DNA of 22,341 nucleotides, from the NCBI GenBank assembly GCA_934256595.1, contig CAKQOW010000039.1, forward strand, positions 1 to 22,341, in the 5' to 3' direction. The position numbers and the translations under genes were made by a program. Below the pieces are notes generated by a model. It was not told the DNA's origin. It searched no databases and saw only the letters and a program-made list of their open reading frames with translations. Below, one piece after another: positions 5,927 through 13,705 of this stretch; position 1 is the first letter of the stretch, and every line of letters starts with the position of its first letter. Origin of the DNA: an uncultured Clostridia bacterium. Its GTDB lineage: Bacteria; Bacillota; Clostridia; Peptostreptococcales; Anaerovoracaceae.

Positions 5927-8485
5927 ATGCTAACACAAAAACAGGCTGAGGCCAATTTAGAAAAATACGGCTTCAATGAACTTACAGAGGGCAAACGCAA
6001 AAACGCATTTCAGATTTTTATAGAACAGTTTAAGGATTTTCTTGTGATAATTCTGATTGCGGCAGCGGCAGTGTCGGCAGTATTAGGTGAACTTGAAAGC
6101 GCCATTGTTATCGCTGTAGTAATAACAATCAATGCCGTTTTGGGAACTGTTCAGACCATAAAGGCCGAGAACTCTCTGGCAGGACTCAAGCAGCTTTCCG
6201 CGCCGCATGCAAAGGTTATTCGTGACGGCAGCCTCATGCAGATACCTGCAAGAGAAGTAACCGTCGGAGATGAGGTCGTGATTGAGGCAGGTGATATGAT
6301 TGCAGCCGACGGTATCATAATTTCCTGCGCAAGCCTTAAAACAGACGAAAGCGCGCTTACGGGCGAAAGCCTTCCTGTCGAAAAAGCGGCGGGAGGAGTA
6401 ACTGATTCGGCGGCTCTCGGAGATCAGACCGGCAGAGTTTTTTCGGGGAGCTTTGTAACCTACGGTCGAGGCTCTTTTGAGGTGACATCAGTGGGAATGC
6501 AGACTGAAGTGGGCAAAATTGCGGGCCTTATCAAAAACGCAGAAGAAAAGAAAACACCTCTGCAGAAAAACCTTGATGACTTCGGCAGGAAGCTGTCCAT
6601 ACTTATACTTGTATTCTGCGGCATACTGTTTGCTGTGAATGTTATAAGGGGCGGGGCCATAGCCGATGCTTTCCTGTTTGCCATTGCTCTTGCAGTTGCG
6701 GCAATTCCTGAAGCCTTAAGCTCTATTGTAACTATAGTGCTTGCCTTTGGCACACAAAAAATGGCTAAGGAGCACGCAATTATAAGGAAACTTCAGGCGG
6801 TTGAGGGGCTTGGCAGCGTATCTGTCATATGTTCCGACAAGACAGGAACACTTACCCAGAACAAAATGACGGTTGAAAACTGCTATACAGACGGTGTCTG
6901 TGCCGAAGCGGCCAAAATAGATCTCATAAATCATGCGCAGAAGGAGCTTGTCATATTCGGTATGCTGTGCAACGACTCACAGATTGCAGACGGCAAAGAA
7001 GTCGGAGATCCGACAGAAACAGCCCTTGTAAGAGTAGGAGAAAATCTCGGACTTGATACGGGTGCAATAAGACAGGAATATGAGAGAATAAGCGAAGTGC
7101 CTTTTGACAGTGACCGGAAGCTGATGTCTACAGAGCATCTGATTGACGGACAGTATACTGTGATTGTAAAGGGCGCCTGTGATGTACTTTTAGATAGAAT
7201 TACAGCAATTAAGGAAAACGGCGCTGTTCGTGAAATCACTCAGAAAGACAGAGATAATATAGAGGAAGCCAACAGGAGCTTTTCACAGAACGGTCTGAGG
7301 GTGCTGGCGTTTGCATTCAAAACACTGGAGCAGCGCAGAGAAATATCATATGATGATGAGTATGAACTGGTATTTACAGGACTTATAGCTATGATGGATC
7401 CACCGAGAGCAGAGTCTGCAGATGCGGTTTCAGAATGTATAAACGCAGGAATAAGGCCTGTTATGATTACAGGCGATCACAAGGTGACAGCGGCGGCGAT
7501 AGCCAAGAGAATAGGAATACTCAAAGATGAAAACGAAGCCTGCGAAGGCGCTGTGCTCGATTCTATGACAGATGAGCAGCTCAAAGAATTTGTTCCGCAG
7601 ATATCTGTCTATGCAAGAGTATCACCGGAGCACAAGATAAGAATTGTGCGCGCGTGGCAGGAAAGAGGCAGTATCGTTGCCATGACAGGCGACGGAGTAA
7701 ACGATGCGCCGGCTCTCAAGCAGGCTGACATAGGGGTTGCAATGGGTATCACAGGCAGTGAGGTATCCAAAGACGCTGCTGCCATGGTGCTTACAGACGA
7801 TAACTTCGCAACTATTATCAAGGCGGTTGAAAACGGCAGAAATATCTATCAGAATATCAAAAATGCCATACAGTTTTTGCTGTCTGGAAATTTCGGAGCA
7901 ATACTTGCGGTGCTTTATGCCTCGCTTGCGGGGCTTCCGGTACCGTTTGCCCCTGTGCATCTGCTGTTTATCAACCTGCTTACGGACAGCCTGCCTGCAA
8001 TAGCGCTGGGACTTGAGCCTCATAATCCGGGTGTCATGAAAGATAAGCCGAGAAATGCAGATGAGTCCATACTTACAAAATCATATCTTGCAAGCATAGG
8101 TACGGAGGGACTGTGTATAGGCGCAATGGCTATGATTGCATTTATGACAGGCTACAGCGGAGGCAACGCCGTTCTTGCAAGTACCATGGCATTCGGAACT
8201 TTATGTATGGGAAGACTTGTTCACGGCTTTAACTGCAAGGCAAAGGAACCGGTGATTTTTACAAAGAGATTTTTCAATAATATTTATCTGGCGGGAGCAT
8301 TTCTGCTGGGAACAGCTCTGATTACGGCAGTTATGGTGATACCGGGACTGCAGGGAGTATTCAGTGTACAGAGCCTTGATATTACGCAGCTCCTTATAGT
8401 GTACGGTCTTGCATTTGCCAATCTTCCTGTAATACAGCTTATGAAAAAAATACGCTGCAGCACAGTCGGAAAAACCCGTATATAA
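5927..8485 (+). CDS. P2-type cation-transporting ATPase, probable Mn2+/Ca2+ exporter under Mn riboswitch control
   Basis: An 852-residue P-type ATPase with an N-terminal cation-ATPase domain, TGES (about 145-148) in the actuator domain, and PEAL (about 261-264) in M4 where SERCA has PEGL. The phosphorylated Asp is in DKTGTLT (about D304), TGDGVND is near 587-593, and M6 carries NLLTDSLPA, whose Asp is a metal ligand. About ten membrane helices are expected. The family pumps Ca2+ and/or Mn2+ out at the cost of ATP; a manganese riboswitch directly upstream argues for Mn2+, as for the streptococcal MgaA and lactococcal YoaB types. ATG 5927 has a GGGAGG site 7 nt before it; a longer frame from GTG 5858 would run through the riboswitch terminator and is rejected. 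Confidence 0.9.
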   Translation: MLTQKQAEANLEKYGFNELTEGKRKNAFQIFIEQFKDFLVIILIAAAAVSAVLGELESAIVIAVVITINAVLGTVQTIKAENSLAGLKQLSAPHAKVIRDGSLMQIPAREVTVGDEVVIEAGDMIAADGIIISCASLKTDESALTGESLPVEKAAGGVTDSAALGDQTGRVFSGSFVTYGRGSFEVTSVGMQTEVGKIAGLIKNAEEKKTPLQKNLDDFGRKLSILILVFCGILFAVNVIRGGAIADAFLFAIALAVAAIPEALSSIVTIVLAFGTQKMAKEHAIIRKLQAVEGLGSVSVICSDKTGTLTQNKMTVENCYTDGVCAEAAKIDLINHAQKELVIFGMLCNDSQIADGKEVGDPTETALVRVGENLGLDTGAIRQEYERISEVPFDSDRKLMSTEHLIDGQYTVIVKGACDVLLDRITAIKENGAVREITQKDRDNIEEANRSFSQNGLRVLAFAFKTLEQRREISYDDEYELVFTGLIAMMDPPRAESADAVSECINAGIRPVMITGDHKVTAAAIAKRIGILKDENEACEGAVLDSMTDEQLKEFVPQISVYARVSPEHKIRIVRAWQERGSIVAMTGDGVNDAPALKQADIGVAMGITGSEVSKDAAAMVLTDDNFATIIKAVENGRNIYQNIKNAIQFLLSGNFGAILAVLYASLAGLPVPFAPVHLLFINLLTDSLPAIALGLEPHNPGVMKDKPRNADESILTKSYLASIGTEGLCIGAMAMIAFMTGYSGGNAVLASTMAFGTLCMGRLVHGFNCKAKEPVIFTKRFFNNIYLAGAFLLGTALITAVMVIPGLQGVFSVQSLDITQLLIVYGLAFANLPVIQLMKKIRCSTVGKTRI

Positions 8486-8492
8486 CAGGAAA

Positions 8493-8537
8493 AAAGCCTT
8501 TGCAGCTTCATCTTTGTATGGAAATTGCAGAGGCTTT
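8493..8537 (+). terminator. hairpin after the P-type ATPase gene
   Basis: AAAGCCTTTGCA (8493-8504) pairs over 12 bp (one G.U) with TGCAGAGGCTTT (8526-8537), with a 21-nt loop. It begins 7 bp after the stop. Only three T follow, so termination may be incomplete; the next gene starts 39 bp later. Confidence 0.55.
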
Positions 8538-8575
8538 GATGTAATATATGATATACAGGAGGACATATTTCAGAC

Positions 8576-9622
8576 ATGAAGATTTGTGTATACTGCTCAT
8601 CTTCCGATGGGCTTGACAGTAAATATTATGAAGAGGGCAGAGCCTTTGGCAGAGAGCTTGCAAAGAGAGGACACAGCCTTGTATACGGTGGCTACTGCAA
8701 GGGGATTATGGCCGCTGTGGCAGAGGGCGTGCACGAAAACGGCGGAGAGATTACCGCAGTCGTTCCCAAGGTTTTTGACAGGGAGGGCTTTACATACGAG
8801 GGGTGTAGCAGAGTTATTAAAACTCCGGATATGAACAGCCGCAAAAAAACCATGGAGGCGGAGGCCGATGCCATAGCTGTTCTTCCCGGAGGCATAGGCA
8901 CTATGGATGAGTTCTTTGAGGCTCTTGTTCTTAAAACAATAGGAGAATTTGACAAGCCTGTGGGAGTACTTAATACAGCAGGCTGTTATGATATTCTGGT
9001 ACAGCTTCTTGACAGGAGTACGGAGGATGGATTTCTGAGTACCTCAAACAGAGAGTGCGCAAGGTTTTTTACTGATGCAGACGTGATGCTTGATCATCTT
9101 GAAAAAGAGTCAGGTCTGTATGACTATCCGTTTATACCTTTGTGGGACGAAGCCTCTGAAATACTCATACTGGGCAGCTTCCCGTCAGTTAAATCAAGAG
9201 AAACGGGATTTTTCTACGGTCATCCGCAGAACCGTTTCTGGAAAATGCTTGCCGGTGTGTTTGAAGACGAGGTGCCTTTGGATATCGAGCAGAAAAAAGA
9301 ATTTCTTCACAGGCACCATATTGCACTATGGGATGTTATAGCCTCATGTGAAATCACAGGCAGCTCAGACAGCAGCATCAGAAACGCAGTGCCTACGGAT
9401 CTTGGCATTATTCTTGACAATGCCCCTATACGCAAGGTGTATATAAACGGGAGGACTGCAGAAAAATACTACAGAAAATATACGGCAAAGACTACGGATA
9501 TACCCGCGCAGGCTTTACCGTCAACTTCACCTGCAAATGCGGCGTGGTCGCTTCCGCGTCTGATAGAGGCGTGGAGCATTATCAGACAAATCAGTCCTTC
9601 TTCAGAGGAAGCGAGATCCTGA
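8576..9622 (+). CDS. LOG-family nucleotide hydrolase fused to hypoxanthine/uracil-DNA glycosylase (UDG family 6-like)
   Basis: A 348-residue two-domain protein. Residues 1-180 form a LOG (TIGR00730, formerly 'lysine decarboxylase') domain with R89-K90 and the PGGIGTMDE motif (104-112). LOG enzymes cleave ribose-5-phosphate from nucleoside monophosphates such as AMP or cytokinin nucleotides. Residues 185-348 match DNA-deoxyinosine glycosylase: LILGSFPSVKSRETGFFYGHPQN (197-219) and LPSTSPANA (314-322), the two active-site motifs of the UDG superfamily family 6, at the full length of that family (about 165 aa). Both domains look intact, with no internal stop or frameshift. It has its own ribosome site (AGGAGG at 8558-8563). 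Its last 32 bp overlap the 3' end of the convergent MerR gene. Base-excision of deaminated adenine is expected for the C-terminal half; why it is joined to LOG is unknown. Confidence 0.85.
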   Translation: MKICVYCSSSDGLDSKYYEEGRAFGRELAKRGHSLVYGGYCKGIMAAVAEGVHENGGEITAVVPKVFDREGFTYEGCSRVIKTPDMNSRKKTMEAEADAIAVLPGGIGTMDEFFEALVLKTIGEFDKPVGVLNTAGCYDILVQLLDRSTEDGFLSTSNRECARFFTDADVMLDHLEKESGLYDYPFIPLWDEASEILILGSFPSVKSRETGFFYGHPQNRFWKMLAGVFEDEVPLDIEQKKEFLHRHHIALWDVIASCEITGSSDSSIRNAVPTDLGIILDNAPIRKVYINGRTAEKYYRKYTAKTTDIPAQALPSTSPANAAWSLPRLIEAWSIIRQISPSSEEARS

Positions 9623-10436
9623 GTACATAATCGTCATAACTGAAACGCGACATATCATCAAGGAGAGTATCTTCAAAAAAGTACTCTTCTTTTTTGAAGC
9701 CGTTATCCCCTGCAAATTTCAGCAGCTTCAGATACATGGTGTGAAGAGAGGAATAGCCCTCAGTGCTTACAATTACGGCATAAGTCCTCGGTGGTATTAC
9801 GGTAACGTTCTCACGCGTGGTTATATCCACAGGCTCTATCTTTGTGTAAAGATGAGAGTAGTTGTAGCTGTTTTCGGAGGTGAACTCCTCAGTGACCGGC
9901 ACAAGCGCTCCTATTCCGTAGGGGCTGTATATCTGATTGTCGTGGCAGTATTTGATATGCTTTGCCATTGCGGGATATATATCCCTGTCATCACTGCTTC
10001 CTTTGTATTCTGTAATTATGTAGTATTCCTCAGGTCTTTCTTCGAGATATATTCTGTTGTGCTGCGCATTTATACCGTCGCAGGTGATATTGATACGCCT
10101 TTGTATAAACGATTTGAGCCACTGAAGCTCTGCGATTTTTTCATCGGCAAGAACCAGCTGCTCCCTGAGAAGCGTTACGAAATCACCGGGGTTTCGGCTG
10201 TTTAAATATTCTCTGATATCGGCAAGGGGCATATCCAGTTCCTTTAGCATTGATATGGTGTTAAAGGTATCAAGCTGCATTGCGGAGTAGTACCTGTAGC
10301 CGTTTTCGCCTGTTATCTCGGGTTTCAGAATACCGATATTGTCATAGTGAAACAGAGTCTGCTTCTTGACATTGCACAGCTTTGCAAATTCTCCGGTAGT
10401 GAAATATCCCTTTGACTTTTTTTTAATGGTTTCCAT
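9591..10436 (-). CDS. MerR family transcriptional regulator (BltR/BmrR-like) with C-terminal ligand domain
   Basis: A 281-residue protein with a MerR winged-helix domain at residues about 9-80 (YFTTGEFAKLCNVKKQTLFHYDNIGILKPEITGENGYRYYS is split here only for description: HTH, wing, then GYRYY), a dimerisation coiled coil (about 85-120), and a ~150-residue C-terminal GyrI/BmrR-like effector domain. MerR multidrug regulators twist promoters with long spacers when ligand is bound. The start at 10436 follows AAGGTGAG; an upstream in-frame ATG at 10499 has no ribosome site and would overlap the divergent promoter. It is divergent from a MATE exporter 82 bp away, so it is the likely activator of that gene. 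Confidence 0.87.
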   Translation of the reverse strand: METIKKKSKGYFTTGEFAKLCNVKKQTLFHYDNIGILKPEITGENGYRYYSAMQLDTFNTISMLKELDMPLADIREYLNSRNPGDFVTLLREQLVLADEKIAELQWLKSFIQRRINITCDGINAQHNRIYLEERPEEYYIITEYKGSSDDRDIYPAMAKHIKYCHDNQIYSPYGIGALVPVTEEFTSENSYNYSHLYTKIEPVDITTRENVTVIPPRTYAVIVSTEGYSSLHTMYLKLLKFAGDNGFKKEEYFFEDTLLDDMSRFSYDDYVLRISLPLKKD

Positions 10437-10461
10437 ATACTCACCTTTTTTAAATTTAATA

Positions 10462-10492
10462 TTGACTATACAGTTACAATATACTTTACCAT
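10462..10492 (+). promoter_or_regulatory. MerR-type promoter with 19-bp spacer for the MATE gene
   Basis: TTGACT (10462-10467) and TACCAT (10487-10492) are 19 bp apart, the over-long spacing typical of MerR-activated promoters. The spacer holds an imperfect dyad, ACTATAC against ATATACT. The predicted start (about 10499) would leave almost no leader before the AAAGGAG site at 10498-10504, which is a reason for caution. Confidence 0.45.
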
Positions 10493-10518
10493 AAAACAAA
10501 GGAGTTGAGAAGAGAAGT

Positions 10519-11853
10519 ATGGAACATATTTTTGATAAGGGAGTTACAGTTAAAAATTTTGTAAAGTTTGTCTGGCCGTCAGTGCTTATGATGGTGGTTA
10601 TAGCTCTTTATTACGGGTTTGACTCTGTTTTTGTCGCAAACCTTGTGGGCGAAACAGCGCTGGCGAGTCTTTCGATAGCATATCCCGCGCAGGGCATTAT
10701 GTGGGGCGTTGCGGTAATGCTTGCGGCAGGCTCAAGCGCCATAGTTGCAATTAAAATGGGAGAGGGAAATCAGAAAGAGGCGGACGAGAAATACACCCTC
10801 ATATGTGCGGTTGCGCTTGCAATAGGGCTTATTATGACTGCTTTGTGTATGATATTTATGGATACTGTGATAGATTTCCTCGGAGCTACGGCGGAGCTTG
10901 AAATCTACTGCGCCGAGTATCTCGGAATACTGGTATGGGGATTTCCAGCAGCTTTTATAGGGGTGCTGTTTGAGTATTTCATCAGGGTTGACGGAAATCC
11001 GGGCTTCACACTGTTTCTGTATATATCGGGAGGCGTGGTTCATCTGGCGCTTGATTATGTTCTGATGGGACCTCTTGATATGGGACTCAAAGGAGCCGCA
11101 TATGCAAATGTTGCGGGGCTTGTGACGGTAATGCTTGCAGGCGGGGCGTATTTCATATTCAGAGAAACCAGACTTTCATTCAGGAAGTTTACTGTTGACT
11201 GGAAGTACATAGGACACTGTTTCCTCAACGGTTCATCTGAAATGGTAAGCGAGTCCTCTGCCGGAATCGCAACATTTTTCTTTAATATGATGGCTATACG
11301 TTTTGCGGGAGAAACAGGAGTTGCGGCGGTAAGTATAGTGCTTAACATATTCTATTTCCTGACGTCTGTGCACCTTGGATATATTACGGGCGTATCCCCG
11401 CTGATAAGCTATTACTACGGCGCCAAGGAATACGACAAGGTCAATGTATTCATCAGATATTCCAGGTGGTTTACGCTGGTGACCTCTGCCGCAAGCGCAG
11501 GTATATGTCTGGTGTTTGCAAAATATATAGTTATGCTGTTTGAAAGACCGGGAAGCGGGCTGTTTGATCTGGCGCTTACGGGAACCAGATTTCTTGCAAT
11601 AGCTGTGCTGTTTTGCGGAGTCAATATATTTGCATCGGGCTTTTTTACAGCCTACGGCAACGGCATCATATCCGCTGCAATATCAATGTCAAGAGGACTT
11701 GTCATGGTTATAGCGGGCATATTCCTTTTGGGCTGGCTGTTTGAAATGACAGGCATATGGCTTGTTCCGGCATTTGCGGATGCTGTGACTCTGGTGCTTA
11801 CGTTTGTTATGTTTGCAAGATACAAAGATGTATATAACTACAGGATAATATAA
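10519..11853 (+). CDS. MATE family multidrug/Na+ efflux transporter
   Basis: A 444-residue protein with about 12 hydrophobic segments in two MatE repeats. Typical family stretches are seen, such as LASLSIAYPAQGIMWGVAVMLA in the first half and YITGVSPLISYYYGAKEYDKV in the second. MATE proteins expel cationic drugs or metabolites in exchange for Na+ or H+. The AAAGGAG site at 10498-10504 is 14 nt from ATG 10519, longer than usual. The divergent MerR regulator suggests drug-inducible expression. A terminator follows at 11858-11880. Confidence 0.9.
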   Translation: MEHIFDKGVTVKNFVKFVWPSVLMMVVIALYYGFDSVFVANLVGETALASLSIAYPAQGIMWGVAVMLAAGSSAIVAIKMGEGNQKEADEKYTLICAVALAIGLIMTALCMIFMDTVIDFLGATAELEIYCAEYLGILVWGFPAAFIGVLFEYFIRVDGNPGFTLFLYISGGVVHLALDYVLMGPLDMGLKGAAYANVAGLVTVMLAGGAYFIFRETRLSFRKFTVDWKYIGHCFLNGSSEMVSESSAGIATFFFNMMAIRFAGETGVAAVSIVLNIFYFLTSVHLGYITGVSPLISYYYGAKEYDKVNVFIRYSRWFTLVTSAASAGICLVFAKYIVMLFERPGSGLFDLALTGTRFLAIAVLFCGVNIFASGFFTAYGNGIISAAISMSRGLVMVIAGIFLLGWLFEMTGIWLVPAFADAVTLVLTFVMFARYKDVYNYRII

Positions 11854-11857
11854 TCAG

Positions 11858-11880
11858 AGGCTGCTTTCGGGCAGTCTTTT
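11858..11880 (+). terminator. Rho-independent terminator after MATE gene
   Basis: AGGCTGC (11858-11864) pairs with GCAGTCT (11871-11877) around TTTCGG, with TTTT (11877-11880) at the end; it lies 4 bp after the stop codon. Confidence 0.78.
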
Positions 11881-11884
11881 CCTG

Positions 11885-11913
11885 TTGAACAACGGAGCCT
11901 GCTGTTGTATAAT
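11885..11913 (+). promoter_or_regulatory. sigma-A promoter for the udk operon
   Basis: TTGAAC (11885-11890), a 17-bp spacer, and a perfect TATAAT (11908-11913). The start is expected near 11920, 44 bp before the udk ATG. Confidence 0.75.
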
Positions 11914-11963
11914 TAATCAGACCTGAAAATCCGCGAACTGTAATATATATGAGGAGAAGCGAT

Positions 11964-12581
11964 ATGAAAGATGTAATTGTAATAGGCATTGCAGGCGGTA
12001 CAGGCTCAGGTAAGAGCACGCTTGTCAAAAAAATAAAAGAGGAATTTCACGACAGGACCACTATTATGAGCCATGATTTTTACTACAAGCAGCACAATGA
12101 CATTACATTCGAGCAGAGAAAAAAGCTCAATTATGACCATCCTGAGTCATTTGATACGGATCTGATGATAGAGCATATCAGAGAACTTGCTTCGGGCAGG
12201 GAAATCCAGAGGCCTGTATATGATTTTACAATTCACAACAGGGTAGATGATACCGTAACGGTTAAGCCTGCCAAGGTTATTATAGTTGAGGGAATACTTA
12301 TCTTTGAGAATAAGGAGCTCAGAGATATGTTTGATATCAAGCTGTTTATAGATACAGATGCAGATGTGAGAATTATACGCAGAATTCTTCGCGATGTAAG
12401 CGAGAGAGGCAGGACTCTTGAGTCTGTGGTAAACCAGTATCTTACCACAGTCAAGCCTATGCACGAGCAGTTTGTGGAGCCGTACAAGAAATATGCGGAT
12501 ATAATTATACCGGAGGGCGGACACAATCAGGTGGCAATCGAAATGGTAAATCACAGAATACATTCATTACTAAAGGGATAA
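11964..12581 (+). CDS. udk: uridine kinase
   Basis: A 205-residue kinase of the uridine kinase/phosphoribulokinase family with a Walker A loop GGTGSGKST (about 11-19). The family-typical SHDFYYKQHNDITFEQRKKLNYDHPESFDTDL is spread over about residues 35-66, followed by YDFTIHNR and VEGILIFENKELRDMFD. It phosphorylates uridine and cytidine to UMP and CMP in pyrimidine salvage; the length matches Udk. The start at 11964 is chosen because AGGAGAAG lies 5-12 nt upstream; an in-frame ATG at 11949 overlaps that site. The next gene starts 19 bp after the stop with no terminator, so udk and the deacetylase are probably cotranscribed. Confidence 0.92.
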   Translation: MKDVIVIGIAGGTGSGKSTLVKKIKEEFHDRTTIMSHDFYYKQHNDITFEQRKKLNYDHPESFDTDLMIEHIRELASGREIQRPVYDFTIHNRVDDTVTVKPAKVIIVEGILIFENKELRDMFDIKLFIDTDADVRIIRRILRDVSERGRTLESVVNQYLTTVKPMHEQFVEPYKKYADIIIPEGGHNQVAIEMVNHRIHSLLKG

Positions 12582-12600
12582 ATCTATAGGAGGAAGAGAA

Positions 12601-13650
12601 ATGAGAAGGAGAATTTTAGCTTTATTTACGGCAGTGACAGTGGCGTTTAGCATTATGGTATCAGGCGGAGGTGCGGTATACGCAGCCGAGGCGCAGGTGC
12701 CTGAAAGTCCGGATCAGGAGATAACAACAGGCTGGGTAAATGATAACGGCAAAACCTATTATGCCGATGATACGGGGGCATATGTTACAGGCTGGCAGGA
12801 TATAGACGGAAGCAGATATTATTTCGGGAAGAAAACCTCTGTAATGTACACAGGCTTTCACAAAATATCGGGGAGTAAATACTATTTCGGTAAAACCACA
12901 GGCAAAATGTACACAGGCTTTACCAAAATTTCCGGCAGGAAATACTACTTCGGTAAAACAAGCGGCAAGATGTATACGGGTATGCACAAGATAAAAAAGA
13001 ACGTATATACCTTTGATGAGGACGGAGTGCTTGTAAGGACGGTATACGGCAGCAAAAAGGCCATAGCTCTTACATATGATGACGGACCGTCTCCGAATAC
13101 GGGCACAATATTGAACACTCTTGAGAAATATGACGGACTTGCAACTTTCTTTGTTGTGGGAAGCAGAGTGTCATCGTATAAATCACAGCTCAAAAGAGCA
13201 TACAATATGGGCTGTCAGATTGGAAACCATTCCTGGAATCACGGATACTACAGCCAGATGAATTCCTCGCAGATTGCATCACAGATTTCAAGATGCAACA
13301 GCGCGGTCAAAAAACAGATTGGAGAGGCTCCGGTTATATGCAGAACTCCGGGCGGGGACAAGTCATCAAATGTCAGAAACTCTGTAGGTATGCCGATAAT
13401 CCTGTGGTCTATAGATACGAGGGACTGGGCAACCCAGAATTCCTCAAAGACCTACAGCTCTGTTGTAAACGGCGCATATGACGGTGCCATTGCTCTGATG
13501 CACGACCTTTACAAGCCGACGGCAGACGCTTCAAAGCGTATAATACCGCAGCTTGTTTCACAGGGATATCAGCTTGTAACGATTGAAGAACTCAGACTTC
13601 TGAAAGGATATAAGCTGAAGCCGGGCAGAGTATATACAAGCTTCAGATAG
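12601..13650 (+). CDS. secreted polysaccharide deacetylase (NodB/PgdA-like) with CW-binding repeats
   Basis: The 349-residue protein has a signal peptide (MRRRILALFTAVTVAF..., likely cut near residue 29). It is followed by about four to five cell-wall-binding repeats (about 44-146; GWxxxxGxxYY/GKMYTGFxKI units, two almost identical), then a NodB deacetylase domain (about 153-335). All five catalytic motifs are present: TYDDGP (158-163), HSWNH (210-214), RTPGG (248-252), DTRDW (272-276) and LMHD (299-302). It should remove acetyl groups from peptidoglycan GlcNAc/MurNAc, or another surface glycan, outside the cell, a lysozyme-resistance type activity. The placement after udk is probably operon convenience. 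A bidirectional terminator follows. Confidence 0.9.
   Translation: MRRRILALFTAVTVAFSIMVSGGGAVYAAEAQVPESPDQEITTGWVNDNGKTYYADDTGAYVTGWQDIDGSRYYFGKKTSVMYTGFHKISGSKYYFGKTTGKMYTGFTKISGRKYYFGKTSGKMYTGMHKIKKNVYTFDEDGVLVRTVYGSKKAIALTYDDGPSPNTGTILNTLEKYDGLATFFVVGSRVSSYKSQLKRAYNMGCQIGNHSWNHGYYSQMNSSQIASQISRCNSAVKKQIGEAPVICRTPGGDKSSNVRNSVGMPIILWSIDTRDWATQNSSKTYSSVVNGAYDGAIALMHDLYKPTADASKRIIPQLVSQGYQLVTIEELRLLKGYKLKPGRVYTSFR
12841..12987 (+). repeat. tandem CW-binding repeat units within the deacetylase gene
   Basis: Units reading MYTGFHKISGSKYYFGKTT-like, MYTGFTKISGRKYYFGKTS-like and MYTGMHKIKK-like recur with a period of about 60 bp (about 20 residues). They are also alike at the DNA level, as expected for recently duplicated choline-binding-like modules. 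Confidence 0.7.
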
Positions 13651-13668
13651 ATTAATGACGGAATTAAT

Positions 13669-13705
13669 AAAGCGGCCCTGCGGCCGCTTTCAGTCTTTTT
13701 TGAGC
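13669..13705. terminator. bidirectional terminator between deacetylase and methyltransferase genes
   Basis: AAAGCGGCC (13669-13677) pairs perfectly with GGCCGCTTT (13682-13690) around CTGC. TTTTTT follows shortly on the plus strand and TTTATTAATT on the minus strand. It abuts the methyltransferase stop codon. Confidence 0.85.

Noticed and set aside
7622..8566. Several minus-strand frames under the P-type ATPase
   Set aside because: Shadows of a conserved gene, Arg/Ser/Cys-rich with no domains.
9741..10205. 154-codon plus-strand frame antisense to the MerR gene
   Set aside because: The MerR protein has clear HTH and effector domains; this frame shows only Val/Tyr-rich shadow sequence.
12841..12987. 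CRISPR-like periodicity
   Set aside because: The repeats are coding CW-binding modules inside a gene, with no constant repeat/variable spacer pattern.
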